From the NCBI RefSeq assembly GCF_037658235.1, contig NZ_JBBJLN010000003.1:1-64000 (forward strand): a DNA stretch of 64,000 nt, written 5' to 3'. The notes below the pieces were generated by a model. It ran no database searches. It saw nothing but the letters and a program-made list of their open reading frames with translations, and was not told where the DNA came from. Both the position numbers and the translations under genes were made by a program. The stretch is from Yunchengibacter salinarum. GTDB taxonomy: Bacteria > Pseudomonadota > Alphaproteobacteria > Sphingomonadales > Kordiimonadaceae. How positions within the stretch are numbered: the stretch's first letter is position 1; every line of letters starts with the position of its first letter. Of this stretch, positions 43,703-53,102 are shown piece by piece.

Positions 43703-45556
43703 CTAGCCGATCAGGGCGCTGGAAATCTGATAGGTCAGGAAAGACACCAGATAGGCCAGCGCGAAAAGATAGACCAGCATGAAGATGGGCCAGCGCCAGC
43801 TATTGGTTTCCCGCCGGGTAATGGCGATGGTGGACAGGCATTGGGGCGCATAGATGAACCAGGCCAGAAAGCTGAGCGCGGTGGGCAGGGACCAGGCGCC
43901 GTTGAGCGTGGACACCAGCCCCTGGGCAAGTTGCTCTTCCGTGCCGGACATGGAATAGACCGTCCCCAGCGCGGCCACGGCCACTTCCCGCGCCGCCATG
44001 CCCGGCACCAGTGCCACCGAGATTTCCCAGTTGAAGCCGATGGGCTCAAAGACCACCGCCAGCGCGTGGCCGATCATGCCCACAAGGCTGTAGGTAATGT
44101 CCGGCTCCGTGGCGCCTTCGGGCGGGCCGGGGAAGGATGCCAGCACCCACAGCACCACGATGGACGCCAGAATGATGGTACCGGCCCGGCGCATGAAGAT
44201 GCGGATGCGTTCCATCAGGCCGATGGCCACCTGGCGCAGATCGGGTGCCTGATATTTGGGCAGTTCCAGCATGAAGGGCTGGCTGGCCCCCTTGGCGATG
44301 GTGCGCTTGAAGATGAAGGCGATGATCAGCGCCGAGATGATGCCCGCGCCGTACAGGCCGAACATCACCACGCCTTGCAGGTTGAACCAGCCGCCCGCCA
44401 CGGCGCGGTTGGGGATGAAGGCGGAAATGATCAGCGTATAGACCGGCAGCCGGGCCGAGCAGGTCATCAGGGGCGAAATCAGGATCGTGGTCAGCCGGTC
44501 CCGCGGGCTGGAAATGGTGCGCGCGGCCATGATCCCCGGCACCGCGCAGGCGAAGCTGGACAGCAGCGGAATGAAGGACCGCCCGTTCAGCCCCACCGAG
44601 GCCATCAGCCGATCCATCAGAAAGGCGGCGCGTGCCATGTAGCCGGTGCTTTCCAGCAGCAGGATGAAGGTGAACAATATGATGATCTGGGGCAGGAAGA
44701 CGATCACCGATCCCACGCCGTGCAGCAGGCCGGATGAAATGAAGCTGCGCACAAACCCTTGCGGCAGAAGCTCGTGGGTCCAGGTCTGAAGCTGGGCGAT
44801 GCCCGCCTCGATCCAGCCCATGGGGGTTTCCGCCCAAGCATAGACGGCCTGGAACATAATGAACAGCAGCGCGAACAGAATGACCGGCCCGATGATCGGG
44901 TTGAGCACGATCCGGTCCAGTATCTTGCTGGTGCGATGGCCGATGCCGATGCTCAGATGGGCCTGTTTGGAAATGCGCCGGGCGACGGCCTGGCGTTCTT
45001 TCAGGGTGCTGGCGGTGATGCCGTCAATGGGCATGGGCACCACCCGGTCGCGGTTGAGGCGCGCCACGGTTCGGGCCAGTTCCTCCAGCCCGCGACGGCG
45101 CACCGCCACGGTTTCCACCACCGGAATGCCCAGCGCGTCCGACAGGGCGCCCGCGTCGATGCGGATCTGTTCCCGCGCTGCCAGGTCCGACATGTTGAGC
45201 GCCAGTACCATGGGCAGGCCCAGTTCCAGCAGTTCCAGCACGAAGCGCAGATGTTGCGTCAGGTTGGTGGCATCCACCACCGCGATCAGCACATCTGGGC
45301 GCTTTTCCTGCTCCATCCGGCCCATCAGAATGTCCCGCGCCACTTTTTCGTCCGGGCTGTGGGCATTCAGCGAATAGGTGCCGGGCAGGTCGATCAGTTC
45401 CAGATCGTCTTCGCCCAGCATGGGACCGGTGCGGCGCTCCACCGTGGCGCCGGGGAAATTGGCCACTTTCTGGCGCAGGCCGGTCAGCGCGTTGAACAGG
45501 GCCGACTTGCCGCAATTGGGATTGCCGACAAGTGCGATACGGGCGGGGGTGCTCAT
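43703..45556 (-). CDS. feoB: Ferrous iron transport protein B
   Basis: This is a 617-residue Fe(II) transporter with an N-terminal G-protein domain and a membrane domain. GTPase motifs are G1 GNPNCGKSALFN, G3 DLPGTYSL and G4 NMSD. The helical spacer follows, and then gate regions with cysteines (FACAVPGIMAARTI and TCSARLPVYTLII). It is shorter than E. coli FeoB (773), as in many alphaproteobacteria. feoA lies 66 bases upstream on the same strand; no feoC is seen. Iron regulation is expected, but I did not find a clear Fur or Irr box. Confidence 0.95.
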   Translation of the reverse strand: MSTPARIALVGNPNCGKSALFNALTGLRQKVANFPGATVERRTGPMLGEDDLELIDLPGTYSLNAHSPDEKVARDILMGRMEQEKRPDVLIAVVDATNLTQHLRFVLELLELGLPMVLALNMSDLAAREQIRIDAGALSDALGIPVVETVAVRRRGLEELARTVARLNRDRVVPMPIDGITASTLKERQAVARRISKQAHLSIGIGHRTSKILDRIVLNPIIGPVILFALLFIMFQAVYAWAETPMGWIEAGIAQLQTWTHELLPQGFVRSFISSGLLHGVGSVIVFLPQIIILFTFILLLESTGYMARAAFLMDRLMASVGLNGRSFIPLLSSFACAVPGIMAARTISSPRDRLTTILISPLMTCSARLPVYTLIISAFIPNRAVAGGWFNLQGVVMFGLYGAGIISALIIAFIFKRTIAKGASQPFMLELPKYQAPDLRQVAIGLMERIRIFMRRAGTIILASIVVLWVLASFPGPPEGATEPDITYSLVGMIGHALAVVFEPIGFNWEISVALVPGMAAREVAVAALGTVYSMSGTEEQLAQGLVSTLNGAWSLPTALSFLAWFIYAPQCLSTIAITRRETNSWRWPIFMLVYLFALAYLVSFLTYQISSALIG

Positions 45557-45622
45557 GGAACAGGGCCTCTCAGACCGGATGGGCGGGAATGCGGGGTTAT
45601 GCGGTCGTGGTAACGGGCACGA

Positions 45623-45910
45623 TCAGGCGATTTCCACCAGAACCCGTTCCGCCTCCGCGCGGCGCAGGGCCACGGTCATGCCGTCGACCCGCACCACGAT
45701 GGGATCGCGGCCAAACGGGCTTTCATGGGCGATTTCCACATGGCTCCCCTCGCAGAAGCCAAGCTCCCGCAGGCGGTTGACCGTGGGGATGCCGTCGCTG
45801 TCCAGCGCGCTTTCGTCGAAAGCGATGATGGTGGCCCGGAAGCCGCGCTTCTGCCGACCCAGCGCCAGAAGATCGCCCTGATGCGTCGGCGTGTTGGAAA
45901 TCGCGCCCAT
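45623..45910 (-). CDS. feoA: Ferrous iron transport protein A
   Basis: This 95-residue protein is a small SH3-like cytoplasmic partner of FeoB. TVNRLRELGFCEGSHVEI and VVRVDGMTVALRRAEAERVLV are the characteristic FeoA strands. The ATG at 45910 follows GGAAAGG; the frame is open for 23 more codons upstream without a ribosome site. It is the first gene of the feoAB operon and is preceded by the terminator of a putative small RNA. Confidence 0.9.
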   Translation of the reverse strand: MGAISNTPTHQGDLLALGRQKRGFRATIIAFDESALDSDGIPTVNRLRELGFCEGSHVEIAHESPFGRDPIVVRVDGMTVALRRAEAERVLVEIA

Positions 45911-46054
45911 GGATCGCCTTTCCGTCAATGGCGGGTGTGTGCCGCAGTTAAGAATTGTTTGCAAGCCTGCTCTTAGCATGGGCGGGCGCCGCAGGCAAGG
46001 CCGCCGGGGTATGATTCCCGCCGCGGCGTGGCACGCCGGGCACAGCCGGAACGC

Positions 46055-46190
46055 ACATGAAAAGCCCCGGATGGTTTGGGGCCATCCGGGGCGGAGAAGA
46101 ACCGCCTGTCTCGGGGTGCTCCGGGGGTTGGGGTCCCGTTGAGTTGGGGCAGGTCGGGTGCCCGGAGCGTGCGGTTCTCCTCTAGCTTAC
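46055..46190 (-). ncRNA. Putative structured small RNA with its own terminator, between dps and feoA
   Basis: On the minus strand a nested structure can be drawn. An outer stem pairs GGAGAACCGC (complement of 46171-46180) with GCGGTTCTTCTCC (complement of 46093-46105), and an inner stem pairs GCTCCGGG with CCCGGAGC (46161-46168 with 46118-46125). A C/A-rich single-stranded centre remains. Immediately after it comes a rho-independent terminator (46064-46092 plus TTTT). No reading frame fits. The 5' end is uncertain and no strong promoter is evident, so it could be processed from the dps transcript. I could not match it to SRP RNA, 6S RNA or another family I know. Confidence 0.55.
46060..46092 (-). 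terminator. Rho-independent terminator of the putative small RNA
   Basis: An eleven-base-pair stem, GCCCCGGATGG (46064-46074) with CCATCCGGGGC (46082-46092), has a seven-base loop. In the minus direction TTTTC follows. It has no T-run in the plus direction, which sets the orientation of the RNA it ends. Confidence 0.8.
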
Positions 46191-46233
46191 GGGCGCCGTG
46201 GGGCGCCGGATCAGCGAAAATGTTACGGGGATA

Positions 46234-46680
46234 TCAATTTTCCCCAACGATGCTGCGCAGCATCCAGGCCGATTTTTCGTGCACGGTCAGCCGGTCGGTC
46301 AGCAGCCCGGCAGTCACTTCGTCCCCGTCCTCCGAGGATTTGGAGATCAGGGGCCGGATACGGTTGCCGATCTTTTCCTGCGCGGCGGCCAGGGCGCGCA
46401 CCATGTCTTCGGCGCTGGCACGCTCATCGCCGTCGGCGATATCGCCCATGTCCTGAAACACCTTCAGGCCCGCCGGTGCCTTTTCGCCCAGCGCCCGGAT
46501 GCGTTCCGCGATGTCGTCCACGGCGGTGGCCAGTTCGGTATATTGTTCTTCCGTCAGGGTGTGCACGGAATTGAACAGCGGCCCCGTCACATTCCAGTGG
46601 ACGTTCCATGTGAGGACATAAAGCTGCACGCTTTCGGCCAGAACCCCTTTCAGGTCGTTTGCCAGTGCTTGCTTGTTCAT
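46234..46680 (-). CDS. dps: Dps-family ferritin-like DNA-protection protein
   Basis: This 148-residue protein forms twelve-subunit shells that oxidise and store ferrous iron with hydrogen peroxide and can coat DNA. The inter-subunit ferroxidase site is visible in LTWNVHWNVTGPLF and EQYTELATAVDDIAERIRALG. No lysine-rich N-terminal tail is present, so DNA binding may be weak. The start follows AAGGAGGA. It lies upstream of the putative small RNA and feoAB on the same strand, forming an iron-handling neighbourhood. The 120 bases before it include an A/T-rich stretch (TTTTGATAATGATG near 46796-46809) that could hold a metal- or peroxide-responsive site; I make no assignment. Confidence 0.92.
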   Translation of the reverse strand: MNKQALANDLKGVLAESVQLYVLTWNVHWNVTGPLFNSVHTLTEEQYTELATAVDDIAERIRALGEKAPAGLKVFQDMGDIADGDERASAEDMVRALAAAQEKIGNRIRPLISKSSEDGDEVTAGLLTDRLTVHEKSAWMLRSIVGEN

Positions 46681-46847
46681 AAGTCCTCCTTCTCCTTTTG
46701 GTTGTGTTGGCGCCGCCTTCGGCGCCGTTCCCTGTACCCTTCATATAGGGATTTATTTCCCCGATCCAACCGATGGTTCCGTTCACAATGATCGATTTTG
46801 ATAATGATGTCGCCTGAAACGATCGCCAGAGCCGAAGGTGAAGCCGG

Positions 46848-48050
46848 TCAGCGCAGCCCGTTACAGGCGGTGGCCAGCCTGTCCAGCGCCGTGGCCAGCC
46901 GGGATTCGGCGGCGGTCACGCTGAGCCGCACATGGCCGCCAAGACCAAAGGCCGTGCCCGGCACCAGAGCCACATGGGCGTGTTCCAGCAGATAGCGGGT
47001 GAGCGCGGTGTCGTCTTCGATGCGGGTGCCGTCGGCGGCGCTGGCACCGATCAGGGCGCGGGCATCCAGAAATATGTAAAAAGCCCCGTCGGGGCGGAGC
47101 GCGGACAGGCCCGGCAGGCGGGGCAGGGCATCCATCACCATGTCCCGCCGGGCCTGATAGACGGCGCGGCGCTCTGCCAGGCAGGTCTGATCGCCGGTGA
47201 GCGCGGCCAGGCTGGCGATCTGCGAAATGGTGCAGGGATTGCCCGTGCTGTGTGACTGCACCGTGGCCATGGCATCGATCAGCGCTTTCGGCCCGGTGCA
47301 ATAGCCGATCCGCCAGCCGGTCATGCCATAGGCTTTGGACACACCGTTCATGGTCACCGTGCGCGATGCCAGATCCGGGCATATGGCGGCAAGCGTGCTG
47401 TGGCCATCCGCCGTGAAGGTCAGATGCTCATATATGTCGTCGCTCAGCACCCATATGTGCGGGTGCCGGGCCAGAACGGCGCCCAGGGCGGCCAGTTCCG
47501 CCGCCGTATAGACTGCGCCGGTGGGATTGCCGGGGCTGTTCAGCACCAGCCAGCGGGTGCGATGGGTGATGGCGGCCTCCAGCGCGTCCGGGGTCAGCTT
47601 GAAGCCGGTCTCGGCGCTGGTGGGCACCACGTCCGGTATGCCATCGGCCAGGCGCACCATGGCGGGGGTGCTGACCCAATAGGGCGCGGGCACGATCACC
47701 CGATCCCCCGGCCTGAGGCTTGCCATGAACACGGTGAAAAGCGTGTGTTTGCCGCCGCTGTTGACGGATACCTGGTCCGGCCCCGCGTACAGGGCGTTGT
47801 CCCGGCTGAACTTGTCCGCCACCGCCTGTTTCAGCGCGGGCAGGCCGTCCACCGCCGTATAGCCGGTGCGGTCGGCCATGATGGCATCCACCGCCGCTTT
47901 CTTGATCGGGTCCGGTACGGGCAGGTCGGGTTCACCGGCGCTGAGCGGGATCACGTCCACGCCACTGGCGCGCATGGCGGCGGCGCGGGCGGTGATCGCC
48001 ATGGTGGCGGAAGCGGTGATGTGATCCAGCCGTTCTGCCAGTGCTGTCAT
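46848..48050 (-). CDS. Class I/II aminotransferase, aspartate aminotransferase type
   Basis: This is a 400-residue PLP enzyme. LSAGEPDLPVPDPIKKAA and GYTAVDGLPALKQAV form the N-terminal substrate region. NSPGNPTGAVY carries the conserved asparagine, SDDIYEHLTF the aspartate and tyrosine that hold PLP, and GVSKAYGMTGWRIGY the Schiff-base lysine. Near the end VRLSVTAAES has the carboxylate-binding arginine. This is the AatA-like subgroup (aspartate, sometimes prephenate or aromatic donors). The ATG at 48050 overlaps the acetyltransferase stop (ATGA), so the two are translationally coupled. Confidence 0.9.
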   Translation of the reverse strand: MTALAERLDHITASATMAITARAAAMRASGVDVIPLSAGEPDLPVPDPIKKAAVDAIMADRTGYTAVDGLPALKQAVADKFSRDNALYAGPDQVSVNSGGKHTLFTVFMASLRPGDRVIVPAPYWVSTPAMVRLADGIPDVVPTSAETGFKLTPDALEAAITHRTRWLVLNSPGNPTGAVYTAAELAALGAVLARHPHIWVLSDDIYEHLTFTADGHSTLAAICPDLASRTVTMNGVSKAYGMTGWRIGYCTGPKALIDAMATVQSHSTGNPCTISQIASLAALTGDQTCLAERRAVYQARRDMVMDALPRLPGLSALRPDGAFYIFLDARALIGASAADGTRIEDDTALTRYLLEHAHVALVPGTAFGLGGHVRLSVTAAESRLATALDRLATACNGLR

Positions 48051-48649
48051 GGCCGTTCCCCGGCTTGCGGCGATGCGTCCACCGGCCAGCCGACCCGGTG
48101 GCTGCGCCATTCCAGGATCACCACGTCGCGGAACCGGCCCCCGCTTTCGCCCATTTTCTCCCGCACGCCCACGCGGCGAAAGCCACAGCGGTCGTGCAGT
48201 TCCAATGAGGCGGCATTATCCGGGAATATCTTGGCCTCGATCGTCCAGATGCCATTGGCTTCCGCCGCCTGCTGCACACCGCCAAGAAGGGCGGCGCCCA
48301 CGCCGGTGCGGGCGGCGGACGGGTCCACATAAACGCTCACTTCCCCCACACCGCGATAGCAGGCGCGGGGCGAAACGGGCCACAGCGCCACCCAGCCCAC
48401 CACATTGCCATCGCGCCGGGCCACCAGCGTGCACCCGGCCATGGCACCCTGTTCAAAGGCTGCCCGGCTTTTCGGCTCGGTGTCGAAGGTGGCCATGCCG
48501 GTCTCGATTCCGGCCACCATGATGCGGCGCACATGGGGCCAGTGGTCCGGCTGATAAGGGGCGAGCGTTATGGTGGAAGGGGATGAGATGGGCCGTCTCC
48601 CGCATGAACTGGGTCTTTGGGATGTGCCACAGCGGGCCGCTGGGATCAA
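48047..48649 (-). CDS. GNAT acetyltransferase, phosphinothricin/methionine-sulfoximine N-acetyltransferase-like
   Basis: The core is a GNAT fold: VRRIMVAGIETGMATFDTEPKS, VVGWVALWPVSPRACYRGVGEVSVYVDPSAARTGVG (acetyl-CoA loop) and LELHDRCGFRRVGVREKMG. This branch acetylates phosphinothricin, methionine sulfoximine or similar amino acids. The start is a problem. Family similarity begins around ITLAPYQPDHWPHV, but the only in-frame start before it is a TTG at 48649 without a ribosome site; an ATG at 48520 would cut into the fold. Use of TTG, a rarer start or a small error is possible. It is coupled to the aminotransferase gene that follows. Confidence 0.78.
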   Translation of the reverse strand: MIPAARCGTSQRPSSCGRRPISSPSTITLAPYQPDHWPHVRRIMVAGIETGMATFDTEPKSRAAFEQGAMAGCTLVARRDGNVVGWVALWPVSPRACYRGVGEVSVYVDPSAARTGVGAALLGGVQQAAEANGIWTIEAKIFPDNAASLELHDRCGFRRVGVREKMGESGGRFRDVVILEWRSHRVGWPVDASPQAGERP

Positions 48650-48837
48650 GCGCGCGCCGGGGCGGGCAGGTCATCCAGTGGCGGGTGCCGGGCGTATCAG
48701 CAAGGCGTGGGCAATGGGGCGATCCGGGTGGCGGGGGCGGCGTGGCCATGTCCGGCTATGCTTGCGGGCCGCCCGTGTGATCTTTAAGAACAGGGGAGTG
48801 CGACGGGTTTCACAGCGCGCACCAAAGGGAGCTTTTT

Positions 48838-49914
48838 TTGAAAACTTTTATGTCCCGAGCCTTTGTGGCGATCTGGGTGGTTGCCCTGTGGGTGGGCCTG
48901 GCCGCCCCGGCGAGCGGGCAGTCCGGCGATGGCGCGCCCGTGGCGGTGATGACCAGGCCGGTCAGTCTTTCATCCGATGGCGTTACCTTTCGCGCCGTGG
49001 GCACGGGCCGGGCGAGACTGTCCGTGGACCTGTTCCCCCAGGCGGCGGGGGAGGTGACGGCGGTATCCTTCGCGCCCGGTGAAAAGGTGGCGAAGGGCGA
49101 TGTGCTGCTGCAACTGGATGACCGGGATCAGGCGCTGGCGCTGGAATTGGCGAAAGTGCGGCTGGCGGACGCCCGCTCCCTTCTGAACCGGTTCGAGGAA
49201 GCGGTCAAGGAAGGCGCCGTGCCGGAAAGCGAGGTGGACAGCGCCCGTGCCGATTTCACGGCTGCCCGCGTGGCGGTGGATCAGGCCCGGCTGGCGCTGG
49301 AGGATCGCACTCTGATCGCGCCGTTCGATGGCTATGTGGGCCTGACGGATGTGGACGCGGGGGACCGGGTGACCACCAGCACGCTGATTACCGGGCTGGA
49401 TGCCCGCGACAGCCTGCTGGTGGATTTCGTCGTGCCGGAAAGCCTTGCCGGGCCGGTGCTCTCAGGCGCGGCGCGCGATGTGCGCCTGACCACGCCCGCC
49501 CTGCCGGGGACGGAACTGACGGGCCGCATCTCGGCGCGCGAAAGCCGGATCGACCCCATGCGCCGCACGCTGGCCGTGCGGGCGAAGGTGGATAACAGCC
49601 GGGATCTTCTGCGCCCCGGCATGTCCTTTGACGTGCGGTTGCCCGTACCGGGTGAACTGCGCCCCACCGTTCCGGAAATCGCCCTGCAATGGGGCCGCGA
49701 CGGTGCCTTTGTGTGGCTGGTGTCCGAAGGCCGGGTGAAAAAGGTCGGCGCGCGGGTGGTGGCCCGCCGTGCCGGTCGCGTATTGCTGGACGGGGACATC
49801 CCCGAAGGCGCCCCGGTGGTGGTGGAGGGGCTGCAACGCCTGCGGGATGGCCGTGCGGTACGCCCCGTTGGCGATGATGGCCCGACCAGCGCGGCCGGCG
49901 GGGGCGGGGCATGA
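48838..49914 (+). CDS. RND efflux periplasmic adaptor (membrane fusion protein)
   Basis: This is a 358-residue adaptor that links the inner-membrane pump to the outer-membrane channel. It has a signal peptide (cut near APASGQS), a lipoyl half-motif VSFAPGEKVAKGDVLLQLDDRDQ, a helical hairpin (about 85-145, LAKVRLADARSLLNRFEEAVKEG), the second lipoyl half LIAPFDGYVGLTDVDAGD and beta-barrel strands. The likely start is a TTG at 48838, seven bases after AAAGGGA; the in-frame ATG at 48850 lies too far from that site. It opens a three-gene operon with four-base overlaps. Confidence 0.9.
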   Translation: MKTFMSRAFVAIWVVALWVGLAAPASGQSGDGAPVAVMTRPVSLSSDGVTFRAVGTGRARLSVDLFPQAAGEVTAVSFAPGEKVAKGDVLLQLDDRDQALALELAKVRLADARSLLNRFEEAVKEGAVPESEVDSARADFTAARVAVDQARLALEDRTLIAPFDGYVGLTDVDAGDRVTTSTLITGLDARDSLLVDFVVPESLAGPVLSGAARDVRLTTPALPGTELTGRISARESRIDPMRRTLAVRAKVDNSRDLLRPGMSFDVRLPVPGELRPTVPEIALQWGRDGAFVWLVSEGRVKKVGARVVARRAGRVLLDGDIPEGAPVVVEGLQRLRDGRAVRPVGDDGPTSAAGGGGA

Positions 49915-52900
49915 GCGACGAAGTGGACGGAAAACAGCCTTCCGCCAGTGAACCCGGTGGTGGTTCTGGTGGCGATCCGGCTGGGCCGCCCGGCCCGCTG
50001 GAGACCGGTGGCATCACCGCGCTGGGCGTGAAGCGCCCGGTGCTGGTGATCGTGATGAACCTGCTGATCATTCTGGCCGGGCTGGCGTCCATTCCGGGGC
50101 AGGATGTGCGCGAACTTCCCAATGTGGACCGTCCGGTGGTGAGCGTGCGCGCCGTTTTCGACGGCGCCTCACCCAAGACCATGGATGCGGAGGTGACCAG
50201 CCTGATCGAGGGGGCGGTGGCCCGTGTTTCCGGCGTCAAGACAATCGAATCCGCATCGGAAGAGAACAATATGCGGATGCGGGTGGAGTTTGACGCGGGC
50301 GCCGACCTGAACACCGCCGCCAGCGATGTGCGCGAAGCGGTAAGCCGGGTGCGCCGGGAACTGCCCGACGACATTGACGAGGTGGTGGTGGTCAAGGCGG
50401 ATGATGACGCCCGTGCCATCATCGAACTGTCCGCCTTCAGCAACAGCCTGAATGCCTTTGAACTGGCGGAGCGCATCGAAAAGGATGTGGCGCCGGAACT
50501 GCTGTCCATTGACGGGGTGGCGGATGTGCGGCTGGACGGCAATCGCCCGCGGGTCATGCGGGTGCAGCTTGATCCCGCCCGGCTGGCCCGGTTCGGGCTT
50601 GCCCCCGGCAATGTGCTGGATACGCTGGCCAGCGTGAATCTGGATGTGCCAGCCGGGTCCTATGAAAGCGAGGATCAGGAATTGCTGGTGCGCGCGGAGG
50701 CCAGCGTGACGTCGCCGGAACGGGTGGAGCGGCTGGAAATCATCGACGGCGTGCGCATAGAAGACGTGGCCGAGGTGTTCTTCGCCCCGCAGGAGGCCAG
50801 TTCCTATTCCCTGCTGAACGGGCGCCTTGTGGTGGGGCTTGGCGTGGTGCGACAGGCGGGGGCCAATACCATTGCCATCGCCGATGCGGTGGACCGGCGC
50901 GTGGCCCGCATCAACAGCCGCGCGCGGGATTTCTCGCTTCAGAAAACATCCGATGACAGTGTTTATATTCGCGGCGCGCTCAGCGATGTGGGCTGGACAA
51001 TCGTGATCGCCGCCGCCGTGGTGCTGGCCATCATCGCGCTGTTTCTCGGCCAGTGGCGCGCCATTTTCATCCCCGCCGTGACCATGCCGGTGGCCCTGGT
51101 GGGCACGCTGGCGGTGATCTGGCTGATGGGGTTCTCGATCAATCTGCTGACCCTTCTGGCGCTGGTGCTGGCCACCGGCCTGATCGTGGATGATGCCATT
51201 GTGGTGCTGGAAAACATTCAGCGCCGACGCGCGCAGGGGCTGGAAAAGCTGGCCGCTGCCGTTCTGGGAACCCGGCAGGTGTTCTTCGCCGTGGTCGCCA
51301 CCACCATCACGCTGGTGTCGGTGTTCCTGCCCATTGCCTTTCTGCCCGGCGATACGGGGCGCCTGTTCCGGGAATTCGGCATGGTGCTGTCCATCGCGGT
51401 GGTGATCAGTTCCTTCGTGGCGATCACCCTGTGCCCCATGATGGCATCCCGGCTGCCGAATCTGAGCCAGACCAACCCGGTGCTGGCCCGCATCCGGGCC
51501 GGGCTGGACGGTTTCGGGCAAAGGCTGGCGAATTTCTATTTCGCCACGCTGGATGGCCTGCTGGCCCGGCGCTGGCTGGGCGTGCTGCTGGCGCTGGCGC
51601 TGGTGGCGGGCGGTCTGGGCGGCTTCAGGCTGTTGAATCAGGAATTGCTGCCGCAGGAGGATCGCGGCGCCATTCGTGTCTTTCTGACCGGGCCGGACGG
51701 GGCGAGCCTGGCCTATTCCGACCGGCAGGCGCAAAAGGTGGAAGCGGCGCTGCGCCCGTACCGCGAGCAGGGCGTGGTGACGGATATCTATACGATTGTG
51801 GGCCGCTGGGACAAGAATCGCAGCTATACCATCGCCACGCTGAAGCATTGGGATGACCGCAATGTGAGCCAGCAGGCCCTGGCCGTCGAGATCAATGAAA
51901 AGCTGTCCGACCTGCCGGGCGCGGACGTGCGGATCATTCAGGGCAGCAGCCTGAATGTGCGCGGCGGCGGCGCCGGGCTGGATGTGGCCATTACCGGCAA
52001 TGACTATGAAACCATTTATGCCCAGGCCAATATGCTCGCCCGTGTCCTGCGGGAGCGTATCCCGGCGGTGGAAGGTGTGCGCGTGCAGTTCGACACCAGC
52101 CAGCCGGAACTGGCCTTCAATATCGACAGGGATCGCGCCGCCGACCTGGGTGTGCCCATTGATACGGTATCCCGCACGCTAAGGGTGATGGTGGACCGGC
52201 TCGACCTGCTGGATCTGAATGTGGACGATCAGGCGGTGCCGGTGATGGTGGGGCCGATGGGCGGCACCATCACCGAGCCGGGGGATCTGCTGAACATCTT
52301 TGTGCCGGGCCGGGATGGCGCCATGGTGCCATTGTCGGCGCTGGTCACCGTGACCGAGCGGGGCGTGGCCGCCGAACTGGATCGCAAGGCCCAGCGCCGG
52401 GCGATCGATCTGGACGTGGGGGTGAAGCCGGGCGCGGCCCTGGGGGACGTGGTGAACCGCGTTCGGGCCGTGGCGGACGACGTGCTGCCCAGCGGCACCA
52501 ATGTGCTGTTTTCCGGGGAGGCATCGCGGCTGGAGGAAACCCGCTATGAGACAGGGCTTACCTTCATCGTGGCGCTGGCGGTGGTGTTTCTGGTGCTCGC
52601 CGCCCAGTTCGAGAGCTTCGGCAGCGCGGCCATTGTCATGGTGACTGTGCCATTCGGGCTGGCCGCCGCGGTGTTTGCCCTGCTGATCACTGGCCAGACC
52701 CTGAATCTGTATTCCCAGATCGGCCTTGTCATGCTGATCGGCCTGATGACCAAGAACGCCATTCTGCTGGTGGAGTTCATGGACCAGCTTCGGGACGAGG
52801 GGCAATCCGTGGCGGATGCCATACGCGGCGGCGTGCGCCTGCGGTTGCGCCCGGTAATCATGACTGTGCTGTCCACCGTGCTGGGCTCGCTGCCGCTGGT

Positions 52901-53102
52901 GCTGTCCACCGGGCCGGGGGCGGAGGCGCGCAACGCCATCGGCTGGGTGGTGTTCGGCGGCCTGGGGCTGTCCACCCTGTTCACGCTGTACCTGGCGCCC
53001 ATCGGCTACAGCCTGATCGCCCCCATGGTGAAACCCCGCAGCCACGGCGATCACCTGCTGGCTCGCCAGTTGGCCCATGCCCGGTTGAAGGAGGAAAGCT
53101 GA
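49911..53102 (+). CDS. RND efflux pump, inner-membrane transporter (HAE-1 type)
   Basis: This is a 1,063-residue proton-driven trimeric pump of the AcrB/MexB group with twelve helices and two large periplasmic loops. The proton-relay aspartates are in LVLATGLIVDDAIVVLENIQRRR (helix 4) and a matching lysine is in LIGLMTKNAILLVEFMDQLR (helix 10). The N-terminal 30 residues are a glycine/proline-rich extension before the first helix, longer than in AcrB. Likely substrates are hydrophobic or amphiphilic drugs, dyes or detergents. It overlaps the adaptor (ATGA) and the outer-membrane gene (TGATG). Confidence 0.94.
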   Translation: MSDEVDGKQPSASEPGGGSGGDPAGPPGPLETGGITALGVKRPVLVIVMNLLIILAGLASIPGQDVRELPNVDRPVVSVRAVFDGASPKTMDAEVTSLIEGAVARVSGVKTIESASEENNMRMRVEFDAGADLNTAASDVREAVSRVRRELPDDIDEVVVVKADDDARAIIELSAFSNSLNAFELAERIEKDVAPELLSIDGVADVRLDGNRPRVMRVQLDPARLARFGLAPGNVLDTLASVNLDVPAGSYESEDQELLVRAEASVTSPERVERLEIIDGVRIEDVAEVFFAPQEASSYSLLNGRLVVGLGVVRQAGANTIAIADAVDRRVARINSRARDFSLQKTSDDSVYIRGALSDVGWTIVIAAAVVLAIIALFLGQWRAIFIPAVTMPVALVGTLAVIWLMGFSINLLTLLALVLATGLIVDDAIVVLENIQRRRAQGLEKLAAAVLGTRQVFFAVVATTITLVSVFLPIAFLPGDTGRLFREFGMVLSIAVVISSFVAITLCPMMASRLPNLSQTNPVLARIRAGLDGFGQRLANFYFATLDGLLARRWLGVLLALALVAGGLGGFRLLNQELLPQEDRGAIRVFLTGPDGASLAYSDRQAQKVEAALRPYREQGVVTDIYTIVGRWDKNRSYTIATLKHWDDRNVSQQALAVEINEKLSDLPGADVRIIQGSSLNVRGGGAGLDVAITGNDYETIYAQANMLARVLRERIPAVEGVRVQFDTSQPELAFNIDRDRAADLGVPIDTVSRTLRVMVDRLDLLDLNVDDQAVPVMVGPMGGTITEPGDLLNIFVPGRDGAMVPLSALVTVTERGVAAELDRKAQRRAIDLDVGVKPGAALGDVVNRVRAVADDVLPSGTNVLFSGEASRLEETRYETGLTFIVALAVVFLVLAAQFESFGSAAIVMVTVPFGLAAAVFALLITGQTLNLYSQIGLVMLIGLMTKNAILLVEFMDQLRDEGQSVADAIRGGVRLRLRPVIMTVLSTVLGSLPLVLSTGPGAEARNAIGWVVFGGLGLSTLFTLYLAPIGYSLIAPMVKPRSHGDHLLARQLAHARLKEES

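Noticed and set aside
46064..46180. SRP (4.5S) RNA or 6S RNA
   Set aside because: The conserved SRP loop with GGAAG and AGCAGCC is missing, and the length and bulge pattern do not match 6S RNA. I left it as an unassigned small RNA.
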